Assembly (NCBI RefSeq): GCF_001427905.1 | Contig: NZ_LMEF01000032.1 | Location: 62,525 to 126,524, forward strand | Source: Flavobacterium sp. Root420 | GTDB lineage: Bacteria; Bacteroidota; Bacteroidia; Flavobacteriales; Flavobacteriaceae | Length of the DNA stretch: 64,000 bases | Direction: 5' to 3' | Part shown: positions 1-8,844 of the stretch, piece by piece | Numbering within the stretch: the first letter of the stretch is position 1 | Layout of the letters: the number at the start of each line of letters is the position of its first letter | Translations under genes and position numbers: made by a program | Notes under the pieces: generated by a model | Told to the model about the DNA's origin: nothing | Seen by the model: the letters and a program-made list of their open reading frames with translations, nothing else | The model's database searches: none

Positions 1-15
1 GATAAATTTTTAATA

Positions 16-804
16 ATGACAAAAAAGAGCTTTTATATACTAATACTAATTAGTGCACTATTTACATCCTGTATTCCGGTAAAAGATTTATGGTATTTAC
101 AGGATAAAAACAATTCAGGCGAGCAAAATACAGTTTCGGCTGTAGAATCTAAACCTTATAGACTGCAGGTAAATGACGTTTTAAGTGTTAATATAAAAGC
201 TATTGATCCTAAATTGGTTTCGATTTTTAATACAACAGAAAGTACAACTACAGGAAAATCAGAATCAGCTTTGTATTTTGATGGATTTACTGTCGATGAT
301 CATGGTAATATTAGGATGCCGATTTTAGGCGAAATAAATGTCATAGGATATACTTTGGAAGAAGTTAGACTTATGATCGAGAAAAAATTACTCGAAGAAT
401 ATTTTAAAAGTGAGGCAAATGTTTTTGTGACAGTAAAACTCGCTGGTTTCAGATATACAATAAATGGGGAAGTTGGAAGCACAGGGACTAAAACATTGTT
501 TCAGGCGCATGTAAATGTTCTGGAAGCAGTTGCCAACGCTGGAGATATAACTACTGTAGGTAATAGAAAAGCCGTGATGATCATTCGTCAAACTCCAACC
601 GGAGTGCAGATGAATGAAATTGATCTTACAGATGTCAACGTAATGAAATCCCCTTATTATTATTTGCAACCTAATGATTATATCTACGTAAAACCATTGA
701 GACAGAAAACATGGGGAACTGGTCAAACCGGTATACAGTCAATCGGTACTATAATTACCTTATTGTCATTGGCTACAACTGTATATTTAATTATCAAAAA
801 CTAA
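16..804 (+). CDS. wza: Wza-type polysaccharide export lipoprotein
   Basis: Outer-membrane export protein expected to carry capsule or exopolysaccharide across the outer membrane together with the Wzc homologue 14 bp downstream. The N-terminus is a lipoprotein signal peptide: a hydrophobic stretch ending in a lipobox LFTSC, with the lipidated Cys at residue 19. A Poly_export domain begins near residue 48 (RLQVNDVLSVNIKAID) and runs to about 140, followed by one SLBB-type domain to about 225. The last 20 or so residues are hydrophobic and could form a membrane segment. At 262 aa it is shorter than E. coli Wza but typical of Bacteroidetes homologues. Only 15 bp precede it in this window, so its promoter is not visible. 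Family assignment is confident; which glycan it exports is inference. Confidence 0.93.
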   Translation: MTKKSFYILILISALFTSCIPVKDLWYLQDKNNSGEQNTVSAVESKPYRLQVNDVLSVNIKAIDPKLVSIFNTTESTTTGKSESALYFDGFTVDDHGNIRMPILGEINVIGYTLEEVRLMIEKKLLEEYFKSEANVFVTVKLAGFRYTINGEVGSTGTKTLFQAHVNVLEAVANAGDITTVGNRKAVMIIRQTPTGVQMNEIDLTDVNVMKSPYYYLQPNDYIYVKPLRQKTWGTGQTGIQSIGTIITLLSLATTVYLIIKN

Positions 805-818
805 AGTAAATTCAAAAA

Positions 819-3260
819 ATGTTAGATATAAAAGATTTTTCCATTTTTGAGAATCATTCAAATTTTGATTTTAAAGGATTTTTATTAAAAATTCTTAGCT
901 ACTGGAAATGGTTTTTAGTTAGTTTGATTATTGCATTTACGATTGCCTATCAGGTAAATATCCGCAAAGAAAAAATCTACGGAATGCAAACGATGATTTC
1001 TATTAAAGAGGAAAGCAATCCGTTTTTTACATCTAACACAAGTTTGGTTTTTAATTGGGGAGGTATTTCAGATCAGGTAAACGGAATATCAACCATATTG
1101 CAATCTAGATCCCATAATGAATTAGTAGTTAGTAAATTACAGTTTTATATCGATTACCTAACACAGGGAAAATATAATTTGGTAGATGCTTATGGTGCAG
1201 TTCCTTTTTATGTAGATATTGACAAATCAAAAGGTCAGCTTGCCAATGTTTTAATAGGAATAAAATTTTTAAGTCCCAATGAATATGAAATCCGAATTCC
1301 ATTTGAAAATAATTCAGTTTCACTAATTAATTATTCTGACAATTCTTATTCCAATACAGCTGTTCAACCCACTGAGTTTGTGAAAAAATATAAAGTTGGA
1401 GACCAGGTTTCATTGCCTTTTCTGAATTGGAAATTACAAATAAATGATAATCCGGGACTTTATAATGGAAATGAATACTTTGTAAGATTTAATGATTTTG
1501 ATGGTACAGTTTCCCGATATAAAGGAATCAATGTTGACGCTGATGATAAAGCGGGTTCCATATTAACCTTAGGAATGCAGGGCACAAACAAAGCCAGAAT
1601 GGTTGAATATTTGAATTCGACAGTAAAAATGTTAATCAAAATTCAACTTGATGGTAAAAACCAATTTGCAACTAATACAATAAGATTCATCGACAGTACT
1701 CTTGTTGCTATGGAGTCGCAATTGAAACAAAATGGTAACGAATTAAAGTCTTTTAGAAAAGATAAAAACATCTACGAAATCGAAGGTGGAGGTGCTAAGT
1801 TTTCGGACAAAATAATGGATTTTGATGTTGAAAGAGATCAGGTTTCCAGAAAAATAGCGTACTACAATTCCTTAAAAATGTACTTGAATAATAGTGTTGA
1901 TTATTCAAGATTGCCAGCTCCGTCTGTTGCAGGAATTGAAGATCCTAATATTGTGGTTGCTGTATCAAAACTTATTGCGCTTTCTACCCAAAGATCAGAA
2001 ATGGCTTATGCTGTAAAAAGTGAAAAGATTTTTAAGGATTTTGATAATCAAATGCAGGCACTTAAAAGTGTCCTTTTAGAAAATATTGCTTCAGCAAAAT
2101 CATCATTATTGTATGATTTGTCATTGGTAAACGCTAAAATTGGCGAGGCAGAAAGTGTTGTAAAACGTCTTCCGGAAGAGCAGCAGGAATTGTTAAAGAT
2201 TAAGAGGAAATATGATTTAAACGATAATATTTATACGGAATTTCTTCAGAAGAGAAATGAAGCAGAAATCGTAAAAGCATCTAATTTATCTGACATCCAT
2301 TTTATAGATCCTGCAAAAGATATTGGAGGAGGATTAATTGGGCCAAAAACTTCTGTGAATTATGTTTTAGCGCTCTTTCTTGGTTTCCTGATTCCGTTGC
2401 TGTTTGTGTTTGGTATTTTCTTCATTAATGACTCTATTCAGAATACTGATGATATTAGTAAATTAACGCAAATTCCGTTAATTGGTGTTGTTGGAGTTAA
2501 TAAAGATAATGTGAGTTTGGCAGTATTTGATAAACCAAAATCGGCCCTTTCTGAAGCTTTTAGAACAATTCGTTCCTCCTTACAATTTTTGTATAAAAAA
2601 CAGCAGGTAAGCGGATCAAAGACTTTAATGATAACCTCTTCAATTAGTGGAGAAGGAAAAACATTTTGCTCTATCAATATTGCAACTGTTTTTGCCTTAA
2701 GTGAGAAAAAAACAGTTATTATCGGTTTGGATTTAAGAAAGCCAAGATTAGCTGATGAATTTAATTTAACTACTCAACTGGGTGTTGTGAATTATTTGAT
2801 TAAACAGAATAGCTTGTCTGAAATTACTAACTCCACCCAAATTCCAAATCTGGATGTTATTCTTTCAGGACCTATACCTCCTAATCCTTCTGAGCTTATT
2901 TTAAGTGATGCAATGAAAGAACTGGTAGATGAATTGAAACAGAAATATGATTATATAATTTTGGATACACCTCCCGTAGGATTGGTTTCTGATGCATTAG
3001 AGTTGGCTCAGTATGCAGATGTCACATTGTATATTGTAAGACAAAATTATACGAAAAAAGATATGATTACGTTGTTGAATACAAGAATAAAAAGAGGTGA
3101 GCTTAATAATGCGAGTATTGTGTTTAACGGGTATGAGAATAAAGCTAAGTATGGATCAGGTTATGGTTATGGTTACGGCGCCTATTCTAACGGATATCAT
3201 GAAGAGGAAGAAAAAGCACACTTCTTAAAAAGTATTTTTAATAGATTTAATAAAAAATAA
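819..3260 (+). CDS. wzc: Wzc-type tyrosine-protein kinase / chain-length regulator
   Basis: Inner-membrane co-polymerase fused to a cytoplasmic bacterial tyrosine kinase, which controls polymer length and works with Wza. An N-terminal Wzz domain has its first membrane segment near residues 28-46 and the second near 509-532, bracketing a large periplasmic part with coiled-coil-like sequence around 290-480. The kinase part shows Walker A (SGEGKT, about 609-614), Walker A' (VIIGLDLRKPR, about 634-644) and Walker B (YIILDTPP, about 713-720). The C-terminus carries a tyrosine cluster (YGSGYGYGYGAY), the usual autophosphorylation tail. The 813 aa length is normal for a full-length fused BY-kinase. 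It lies 14 bp after wza, indicating co-transcription. Confidence 0.95.
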   Translation: MLDIKDFSIFENHSNFDFKGFLLKILSYWKWFLVSLIIAFTIAYQVNIRKEKIYGMQTMISIKEESNPFFTSNTSLVFNWGGISDQVNGISTILQSRSHNELVVSKLQFYIDYLTQGKYNLVDAYGAVPFYVDIDKSKGQLANVLIGIKFLSPNEYEIRIPFENNSVSLINYSDNSYSNTAVQPTEFVKKYKVGDQVSLPFLNWKLQINDNPGLYNGNEYFVRFNDFDGTVSRYKGINVDADDKAGSILTLGMQGTNKARMVEYLNSTVKMLIKIQLDGKNQFATNTIRFIDSTLVAMESQLKQNGNELKSFRKDKNIYEIEGGGAKFSDKIMDFDVERDQVSRKIAYYNSLKMYLNNSVDYSRLPAPSVAGIEDPNIVVAVSKLIALSTQRSEMAYAVKSEKIFKDFDNQMQALKSVLLENIASAKSSLLYDLSLVNAKIGEAESVVKRLPEEQQELLKIKRKYDLNDNIYTEFLQKRNEAEIVKASNLSDIHFIDPAKDIGGGLIGPKTSVNYVLALFLGFLIPLLFVFGIFFINDSIQNTDDISKLTQIPLIGVVGVNKDNVSLAVFDKPKSALSEAFRTIRSSLQFLYKKQQVSGSKTLMITSSISGEGKTFCSINIATVFALSEKKTVIIGLDLRKPRLADEFNLTTQLGVVNYLIKQNSLSEITNSTQIPNLDVILSGPIPPNPSELILSDAMKELVDELKQKYDYIILDTPPVGLVSDALELAQYADVTLYIVRQNYTKKDMITLLNTRIKRGELNNASIVFNGYENKAKYGSGYGYGYGAYSNGYHEEEEKAHFLKSIFNRFNKK

Positions 3261-3270
3261 TCTGACTTAA

Positions 3271-4254
3271 ATGAAAACACCAACTCAAAATACTATTCTT
3301 ATTACTGGAGGTGCAGGTTTTATTGGTTCAAATTTATGCGAACATTTTCTAGAATTAGGTCATAAAGTAGTTTGTTTAGATAATTTTTCAACTGGTCACA
3401 GACATAATTTAAATGATTTTATAAATAATCCAAACTTTAAATTAATTGAAGGTGATATTCGAAATATAAATGATTGTATTCTAGCTGTTGAAGGTGTTGA
3501 TTATGTTTTACATCAGGCGGCGCTTGGTTCTGTTCCAAGATCAATTAATGATCCTATAACCACCAATGATGTAAATGTTTCAGGATTTTTAAATATGCTT
3601 GTTGCTTCTCGTGATGCGAAAGTTAAGCGTTTTATATATGCTGCGAGTTCTTCAACATATGGAGATTCTCAAGGCTTGCCAAAAGTGGAGGATGTTATCG
3701 GGAAACCATTATCTCCATATGCCATTACAAAATATGTAAATGAATTGTATGCGGAGTTTGTTAGCAGAACATATGGATTAGAAACTATTGGGCTGCGTTA
3801 TTTTAATGTTTTTGGAAGAAAGCAAGATCCTAAAGGTGCTTATGCAGCGGTAATTCCCAAGTTTGTAATGCAGTTAATGAATTATGAAAGTCCCGTAATT
3901 AATGGTGATGGAAATTATTCAAGAGATTTTACTTATATCGATAATGTAATTCAAATGAATGAATTGGCAATGACAAGTCAAAATCCACAGGCCATAAACA
4001 CAGTTTACAATACTGCATTCGGTGATCGAAATACATTAAATGATTTGGTAGGTTATTTGAAAAAATATCTAGCCGAATTTGATTCTAAAATTGCAGATGT
4101 GGAAATAGTTTATGGTGCCAATAGAGCTGGCGATATTCCGCATTCATTGGCGAGTATAGAAAAAGCAAAATCAATATTGGGTTATAATCCAAAGTATTCT
4201 TTACAAGAAGGATTGAAAGAAGCTGTTAGCTGGTATTGGAATAATTTGAAATAA
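3271..4254 (+). CDS. wbpP: UDP-GlcNAc 4-epimerase, WbpP/TviC type
   Basis: Extended short-chain dehydrogenase/reductase predicted to interconvert UDP-GlcNAc and UDP-GalNAc, or their uronic acids. The NAD-binding motif GGAGFIG is at residues 13-19, and the catalytic Tyr-x3-Lys is Y150/K154, preceded by a Ser run (SSSTYGDS). The motif RYFNVFGRKQDPKGAYAAVI is characteristic of the WbpP/TviC/VipB subgroup. It sits between wzc and ugd. With the WbpO/TviB-type dehydrogenases at 6514 and 13439, a UDP-GalNAcA or GlcNAcA supply route is plausible. A plain UDP-glucose 4-epimerase (GalE) role is the main alternative, but the sequence resembles WbpP more. Confidence 0.88.
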   Translation: MKTPTQNTILITGGAGFIGSNLCEHFLELGHKVVCLDNFSTGHRHNLNDFINNPNFKLIEGDIRNINDCILAVEGVDYVLHQAALGSVPRSINDPITTNDVNVSGFLNMLVASRDAKVKRFIYAASSSTYGDSQGLPKVEDVIGKPLSPYAITKYVNELYAEFVSRTYGLETIGLRYFNVFGRKQDPKGAYAAVIPKFVMQLMNYESPVINGDGNYSRDFTYIDNVIQMNELAMTSQNPQAINTVYNTAFGDRNTLNDLVGYLKKYLAEFDSKIADVEIVYGANRAGDIPHSLASIEKAKSILGYNPKYSLQEGLKEAVSWYWNNLK

Positions 4255-4280
4255 TAGAGATTAAGATAAGAATAAGATAA

Positions 4281-5672
4281 ATGAAAATTACAAAAATTTG
4301 TTGCATTGGTGCAGGTTATGTTGGAGGTCCAACAATGGCAGTAATTGCTCAAAAATGCCCACATATTCAAGTCACTGTTGTTGATTTGAACGAACAAAGA
4401 ATTAAAGATTGGAACGATCCAAATACGGATAATATTCCAATTTATGAGCCAGGTCTTTCCCAAATTGTCGCAGAGGCAAGAGGTAGAAATCTTTTCTTTT
4501 CGACAGAAGTAGATAAAGCAATTGATGAAGCTCAGGTGATTTTTATCTCAGTAAATACGCCAACCAAAACTTATGGAAAAGGAAAAGGCATGGCAGCCGA
4601 TTTGAAATATATTGAATTGTGCGCCAGACAGATTGCAAAAGTGGCTAAGCACAATAAAATTGTAGTGGAGAAATCTACTTTGCCTGTTCGAACAGCCGAA
4701 GCAATTAAGAGCATTTTAGATAATACAGGAAATGGGGTTCAATTCCAAATATTATCAAATCCTGAGTTTTTAGCGGAAGGAACAGCGGTAACAGATTTAT
4801 TAAATCCGGATAGAATTTTAATTGGTGGTGATACAACTCCGGAAGGAGAAGTAGCAATTAATGCTTTAGTTGATGTTTACGCAAACTGGGTAGATAAAGA
4901 TAAAATTTTGACCACAAATGTTTGGTCTTCAGAGTTATCAAAATTAACTGCGAATGCATTTTTAGCACAACGAATTTCGTCAATAAATGCAATGTCAGAA
5001 TTATGTGAAAAAACGGGTGCCGACGTGAATGAAGTTGCAAAAGCAATTGGAATGGATAGCAGAATAGGGCCAAAATTTCTAAAAGCTTCGGTAGGTTTTG
5101 GAGGTTCTTGCTTTCAAAAAGATATTCTGAATTTGGTTTATATTGCAAAGTCATATGGATTAAATGAAGTAGCAGATTATTGGGAACAGGTTATTATAAT
5201 GAATGATCATCAAAAAAGAAGATTTTCAAATAAAATAGTTCAAACATTATATAATACAGTCGCTGATAAGAAAATTACGTTTTTAGGATGGGCTTTCAAA
5301 AAAGACACTAACGATACTCGAGAGTCCGCAGCTATTTATGTGGCTGATGATTTAATCAATGAGCAGGCTAAAATATCTGTTTATGACCCGAAGGTTTCGA
5401 GAAATAAAATGTTGAGTGATTTAGATTACTTACAAACCAGATCAGTTGAAGAAAATAGTAATGCATTGACGATATTTGATAATGCTTATGAGGCCTCTAA
5501 AGGAGCACATGCTATCGCCATTTTAACAGAGTGGGATGAATTTACAACCTACGATTGGCATAAAATTTACGATTCTATGCATAAACCTGCATTTCTTTTT
5601 GATGGAAGAAATATATTAGACGCCAAAGAAGTGGAATCAATTGGATTTATTTATAAAGGAATAGGTTCGTAA
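4281..5672 (+). CDS. ugd: UDP-glucose 6-dehydrogenase (eukaryote-like form)
   Basis: Oxidises UDP-glucose to UDP-glucuronic acid in two NAD-dependent steps. An N-terminal Rossmann fold has CIGAGYVGGPTMAVIA at about residues 7-22. The central and C-terminal UDP-binding domains include the thiolate motif GFGGSCFQKD with catalytic Cys277. It shows the long form (463 aa) and sequence style of animal/plant UGDH (NPEFLAEGTAVTDLLNPDR; FKKDTNDTRESAA) rather than the shorter enterobacterial Ugd. That form is common in Bacteroidetes. It follows the WbpP-like gene by 26 bp. It is clearly different from the two UDP-HexNAc dehydrogenases further downstream. Confidence 0.94.
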   Translation: MKITKICCIGAGYVGGPTMAVIAQKCPHIQVTVVDLNEQRIKDWNDPNTDNIPIYEPGLSQIVAEARGRNLFFSTEVDKAIDEAQVIFISVNTPTKTYGKGKGMAADLKYIELCARQIAKVAKHNKIVVEKSTLPVRTAEAIKSILDNTGNGVQFQILSNPEFLAEGTAVTDLLNPDRILIGGDTTPEGEVAINALVDVYANWVDKDKILTTNVWSSELSKLTANAFLAQRISSINAMSELCEKTGADVNEVAKAIGMDSRIGPKFLKASVGFGGSCFQKDILNLVYIAKSYGLNEVADYWEQVIIMNDHQKRRFSNKIVQTLYNTVADKKITFLGWAFKKDTNDTRESAAIYVADDLINEQAKISVYDPKVSRNKMLSDLDYLQTRSVEENSNALTIFDNAYEASKGAHAIAILTEWDEFTTYDWHKIYDSMHKPAFLFDGRNILDAKEVESIGFIYKGIGS

Positions 5673-5753
5673 AGTATAAAAATATGTTGAAGTAAAAGTT
5701 AATAGAAATAATAGGAGATGTTGGTTTGAGTATTTTATTTCAATAAAGAAATT

Positions 5754-6218
5754 ATGAATTGGTATGTAGTTTATACAAAGCCCAAATGGGAGAAAAAAGT
5801 AGCGGAGAAACTTGTGCAAACAGGAATTGAATGTTATTGTCCTTTAATTACACAGATCAAGCAATGGTCTGACAGGAAAAAAAAGGTTGAAGTGCCGCTT
5901 TTTAATTCTTATGTATTTGTTCAATTACCGGATGCTGATCGAAATACTGTTTTTGCAGTTCCAGGGGTAGTTCGTTATTTATTTTGGTTAGGGAAACCTG
6001 CCATTGTGCGAGATGAAGAAATTAATATTATAAAGAAAAATCTTAATGCCTCGAACATAGCTGATATTTCTGTGTCGTCAATTCAGGTGGGTGACAGAAT
6101 AAAATTAGATTCGGGTGCGTTTAGTAACCAGGATGCAATTGTTCAGGAAATATCAAAAACGTATTATATTTTGGTTTTGGAATCCTTAGGATGTGTTTTG
6201 AAAATAAAATACAATTAA
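5754..6218 (+). CDS. UpxY/NusG-like transcription antiterminator
   Basis: A 154 aa NusG paralogue of the type found in polysaccharide loci (UpxY in Bacteroides, RfaH in enterobacteria). Such proteins bind paused RNA polymerase and let it read long operons. The N-terminus MNWYVVYTKPKWEKKVAEKL is a typical NGN start. The NGN domain runs to about residue 95, and a KOW-like domain follows from about residue 105 (VGDRIKLDSGAF). It is the last gene before a roughly 295 bp regulatory gap, unlike the usual Bacteroides layout where upxY heads the operon, and no UpxZ partner is visible. Its likely target is the leader at 6421-6513 just downstream; that link is inference from position. Confidence 0.87.
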   Translation: MNWYVVYTKPKWEKKVAEKLVQTGIECYCPLITQIKQWSDRKKKVEVPLFNSYVFVQLPDADRNTVFAVPGVVRYLFWLGKPAIVRDEEINIIKKNLNASNIADISVSSIQVGDRIKLDSGAFSNQDAIVQEISKTYYILVLESLGCVLKIKYN

Positions 6219-6389
6219 GATTTCGATAATCTGATGGTTGATATTTTAAAACTCTAAGTAAAATTTCGCTTATATGAAGTTTGTTTTTTATTTTTTTGTA
6301 GTAAAATATTTTATAACCTGACTGATAGTAGGTTGGTACAATTTTATTTTTTTTAATTGTTTGTTTTTGGCCTATTACGGGAAACCGTA
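6219..6389 (+). other. Intergenic region with two small inverted repeats
   Basis: AT-rich spacer after the upxY-like gene. It contains a 5 bp inverted repeat AACCT...AGGTT (6315-6319 and 6330-6334) followed by a T-rich stretch, which is only weakly terminator-like. It also contains a hairpin TACGG-GAAA-CCGTA (6376-6389) with a GNRA-type tetraloop. The second hairpin touches the -33 element of the promoter that follows, so it could be an operator or a stop for upstream transcripts. No coding potential was recognised here. Confidence 0.4.
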
Positions 6390-6420
6390 TTGATTAAATT
6401 GACTTATTATGTTATATTTG
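6390..6420 (+). promoter_or_regulatory. Flavobacterial-type promoter for the Wzx/Wzy operon
   Basis: TTG at 6390-6392, a 20 nt spacer, then TATATTTG at 6413-6420. This matches the Bacteroidetes/Flavobacterium sigma-A consensus TTG-N17-23-TAnnTTTG at every fixed position. It lies about 94 bp before the next gene, leaving a leader of roughly 85-90 nt. It is the best promoter match I found in the window. Confidence 0.7.
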
Positions 6421-6513
6421 CCGAAAATGAATTTTTTTTAGGGTGTCTCTGTCAAATTATGTGACTCAGAACGGCGAAGCCATGAATTGTAATGAAGCAA
6501 ATATAAAAAAGTA
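6421..6513 (+). promoter_or_regulatory. Structured 5' leader, possible UpxY target
   Basis: Expected untranslated leader of the operon. It can form a bulged hairpin, TCTGTCA (6448-6454) with TGAC-TC-AGA (6462-6470). Immediately after comes a mini-hairpin GGC-GAA-GCC (6473-6481). Short GC-rich hairpins in the non-template strand are how the enterobacterial ops element recruits RfaH, and an UpxY-like gene lies directly upstream. The functional reading is inference; the inverted repeats are visible. Confidence 0.4.
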
Positions 6514-6514
6514 A
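6482..6514 (+). CDS. Possible 10-codon leader peptide (MNCNEANIKK)
   Basis: A short reading frame starting ATG at 6482 ends in TAA at 6512-6514. Its last base is the A of the next gene's ATG (TAATG overlap), the arrangement used for translational coupling. Its start codon abuts the GGCGAAGCC mini-hairpin. There is no clear ribosome-binding site, and such small frames arise by chance in AT-rich DNA, so this is only a candidate. Confidence 0.2.
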   Translation: MNCNEANIKK

Positions 6515-7803
6515 TGAAATTGGAACAAAAAATAAAAATAGCTGTGATTGGCTTGGGTTATGTTGGTTTACCTTTAGCCAGGTTATTTGCTACAAAATAT
6601 TCAGTTGTTGGTTTCGATGTTAGCGAATCAAGAATAACTACTTTAAAAACTGGAACAGATACAACATTAGAAATTGATGACACTACTTTGCAAAAAGTTT
6701 TGGTTTATGATGCCAATGATGAAAAAGGTCTATATTGTACTAGTTCTTTAGATGATATTGCTAATTGCAATTATTTTATAATTACAGTTCCTACCCCGGT
6801 TGACAAAAATAATCGTCCAGATTTAACACCATTGTATAAGTCAAGCGAATCAGTTGGTAAAGTGCTAAAGAAAGGTGATATTGTAATTTATGAATCAACA
6901 GTTTATCCTGGTGTTACAGAAGAGCAATGTGTTCCCGTATTAGAAAGAATTTCAGGATTAAAATTTAATGTAGATTTCTTCGCAGGTTATTCACCTGAAA
7001 GAATAAATCCGGGAGACAAAGAACATACAGTTGAAAAAATACTTAAGGTTACTTCAGGATCAACTTCTGAAATTGGCTTAAAAGTTGACGAACTTTATAA
7101 ATCGGTAATTACAGCGGGGACCTATCTAGCTCCAACAATAAAAATCGCTGAAGCAGCAAAAGTAATCGAAAATTCGCAACGAGATATCAATATTGCTTTT
7201 GTAAATGAATTAGCAAAAATATTCAATCTAATGAATATTGATACACAGGAAGTTTTAAAGGCGGCATCTACAAAATGGAATTTTTTACCTTTTAAGCCTG
7301 GTTTAGTTGGTGGACATTGTATTGGTGTAGATCCCTATTATTTAGCACAAAGAGCACAAGAATTTGGCTATCATCCTGAAATAATTTTGGCAGGACGACG
7401 TTTAAATGACAGTATGGGCGAATACGTCGCATCGCAGGTGGTAAAGTTGATGATCAAAAAAGGAATTTCTGTTAATGGAGCTGAGCTACTAATGCTTGGA
7501 ATTACTTTTAAAGAGAATTGTCCCGATGTAAGAAACACAAAAATTGTAGATGTTGTTAAAGCGCTAACTGAATATGGAATTTCAGTAGTAATATTTGATC
7601 CTCTTGCTAATGCAAATGATGTAAAAAAAGAATATAATTTAATAACAAATAACAGTATTCCAAATAATAAATTTGACGCAATTGTTTTAGGTGTATCTCA
7701 CGCAGAATTTTTAGAATTAAATTTTGCTGAATTACTAAAACCAAATAGTTTATTATATGATGTAAAAGGAATTTTGGGTACTATAGCTGACAATAGATTA
7801 TAG
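6514..7803 (+). CDS. UDP-HexNAc 6-dehydrogenase (TviB/WbpO/WecC family), copy 1
   Basis: Nucleotide-sugar dehydrogenase oxidising C6 of a UDP-N-acetylhexosamine to the uronic acid. The NAD motif GLGYVGLP lies near residue 13, the family block YSPERINPGDK is in the middle, and the catalytic thiol is Cys269 in GGHCIGVDPYYLA. At 429 aa it is typical of the TviB/WbpO/WecC group. With the WbpP-like epimerase upstream the product could be UDP-GalNAcA; with the WecB homologue at 53002 it could be UDP-ManNAcA. Motifs alone do not separate these. A close paralogue lies at 13439. It is the first gene after the promoter and starts inside the stop codon of a tiny leader frame. Confidence 0.9.
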   Translation: MKLEQKIKIAVIGLGYVGLPLARLFATKYSVVGFDVSESRITTLKTGTDTTLEIDDTTLQKVLVYDANDEKGLYCTSSLDDIANCNYFIITVPTPVDKNNRPDLTPLYKSSESVGKVLKKGDIVIYESTVYPGVTEEQCVPVLERISGLKFNVDFFAGYSPERINPGDKEHTVEKILKVTSGSTSEIGLKVDELYKSVITAGTYLAPTIKIAEAAKVIENSQRDINIAFVNELAKIFNLMNIDTQEVLKAASTKWNFLPFKPGLVGGHCIGVDPYYLAQRAQEFGYHPEIILAGRRLNDSMGEYVASQVVKLMIKKGISVNGAELLMLGITFKENCPDVRNTKIVDVVKALTEYGISVVIFDPLANANDVKKEYNLITNNSIPNNKFDAIVLGVSHAEFLELNFAELLKPNSLLYDVKGILGTIADNRL

Positions 7804-7832
7804 TAGTTAAATTTCTTTTTTATTAAGAAAAT

Positions 7833-8840
7833 ATGGAAACAAATAACTCAATTATACATGTTATTTTAACTGGAGGGGTAGGCAGCAGATTATGGCCCCT
7901 TTCTCGCAAAAGCCAACCTAAACAATATTTAGAAATATTTGAAAATAAATCCTTATTTGAAATGACAGTTGATCGTAATAGTCATTTAGCAAATAAAGTA
8001 ATGGTGGTAGGAAATGTAGATAATCATCATTTAAGTGGTAAAGTAATGAATAAAACAAATACTACTTATGTTAATATCGTTGAAGCGACACCAAGAAATA
8101 CAGCAGCAGCTATTGCTTTTGCAGCATTTGCATCAAATCCTGACGATATATTAATTGTAACCCCATCCGATCATATTATTGATCATATGGAAAATTACAA
8201 CAAAGCAATTAAGGAAGCAATTTCGAAAGCAAAAGATGGTTACATAGTGACTTTTGGAATTATTCCCACCAAACCAGAAACGGGTTATGGTTATATCGAA
8301 TCAAAAGGAGATAAAGTGATTTCTTTTCGTGAAAAACCTAATGAAACGACGGCAAAAGAATTCATTGCAAAAGGAAACTTTTTATGGAATAGTGGAATGT
8401 TTTGCTTTAAAGCGGGTATTCTCCTCGAAGAACTAAAACAATTTCAACCAGACGTCTATGAAAAATCAAGGGCCGTTTGGGAATCGAGTAAAGATGGTTT
8501 CTTAGATTTAAATCTTTCATTAGAAATCCCATCAATAAGTGTTGATTACGCTGTAATGGAACGTAGTAAAAAAATTAAAGTAGTTCCCGCATCATTTTCC
8601 TGGTCAGATTTAGGCTCATTTGAATCGGTATATGATTACTTGGTGTCAAATGGTCATCCTATCGATAAAAACGGTAATATGGTTATAGGAAGTGAGAAGC
8701 ATACAACATTTCTAGGGTTGAAAAATACTATTTTTGTTTATACTGATACAGCCAATTTAATTTTGCAAAAAGAAAATTCACAAGATGTAAAGGATATTTA
8801 CAATGAATTAGAAAAACAAAATTCTGACCTTTTAAATTAA
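7833..8840 (+). CDS. manC: Mannose-1-phosphate guanylyltransferase
   Basis: Transfers GMP to mannose-1-phosphate to give GDP-mannose. The N-terminal signature GGVGSRLWPLSRKSQPKQ (residues 14-31) is the GMP pyrophosphorylase motif, and the EKP motif (FREKPNETT) and a VDYAVMERS block follow. At 335 aa it holds only the nucleotidyltransferase part and lacks the C-terminal phosphomannose-isomerase domain of bifunctional enzymes. No phosphomannomutase or GDP-mannose 4,6-dehydratase is present in the window, so GDP-mannose is probably used as such or made with housekeeping enzymes elsewhere. It lies 4 bp before rfbB. Confidence 0.9.
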   Translation: METNNSIIHVILTGGVGSRLWPLSRKSQPKQYLEIFENKSLFEMTVDRNSHLANKVMVVGNVDNHHLSGKVMNKTNTTYVNIVEATPRNTAAAIAFAAFASNPDDILIVTPSDHIIDHMENYNKAIKEAISKAKDGYIVTFGIIPTKPETGYGYIESKGDKVISFREKPNETTAKEFIAKGNFLWNSGMFCFKAGILLEELKQFQPDVYEKSRAVWESSKDGFLDLNLSLEIPSISVDYAVMERSKKIKVVPASFSWSDLGSFESVYDYLVSNGHPIDKNGNMVIGSEKHTTFLGLKNTIFVYTDTANLILQKENSQDVKDIYNELEKQNSDLLN

Positions 8841-8844
8841 TAGA

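Noticed and set aside
388..726. Reverse-strand open frames of 60-115 codons within wza and many other genes
   Set aside because: They lie wholly inside well-supported genes, have no recognisable motifs, and are expected by chance on the opposite strand of AT-rich coding DNA.
6313..6360. Intrinsic terminator after the upxY-like gene
   Set aside because: The stem AACCT/AGGTT is only 5 bp with a 10 nt loop and the T-rich part is separated from it, so it is too weak to call as a terminator.
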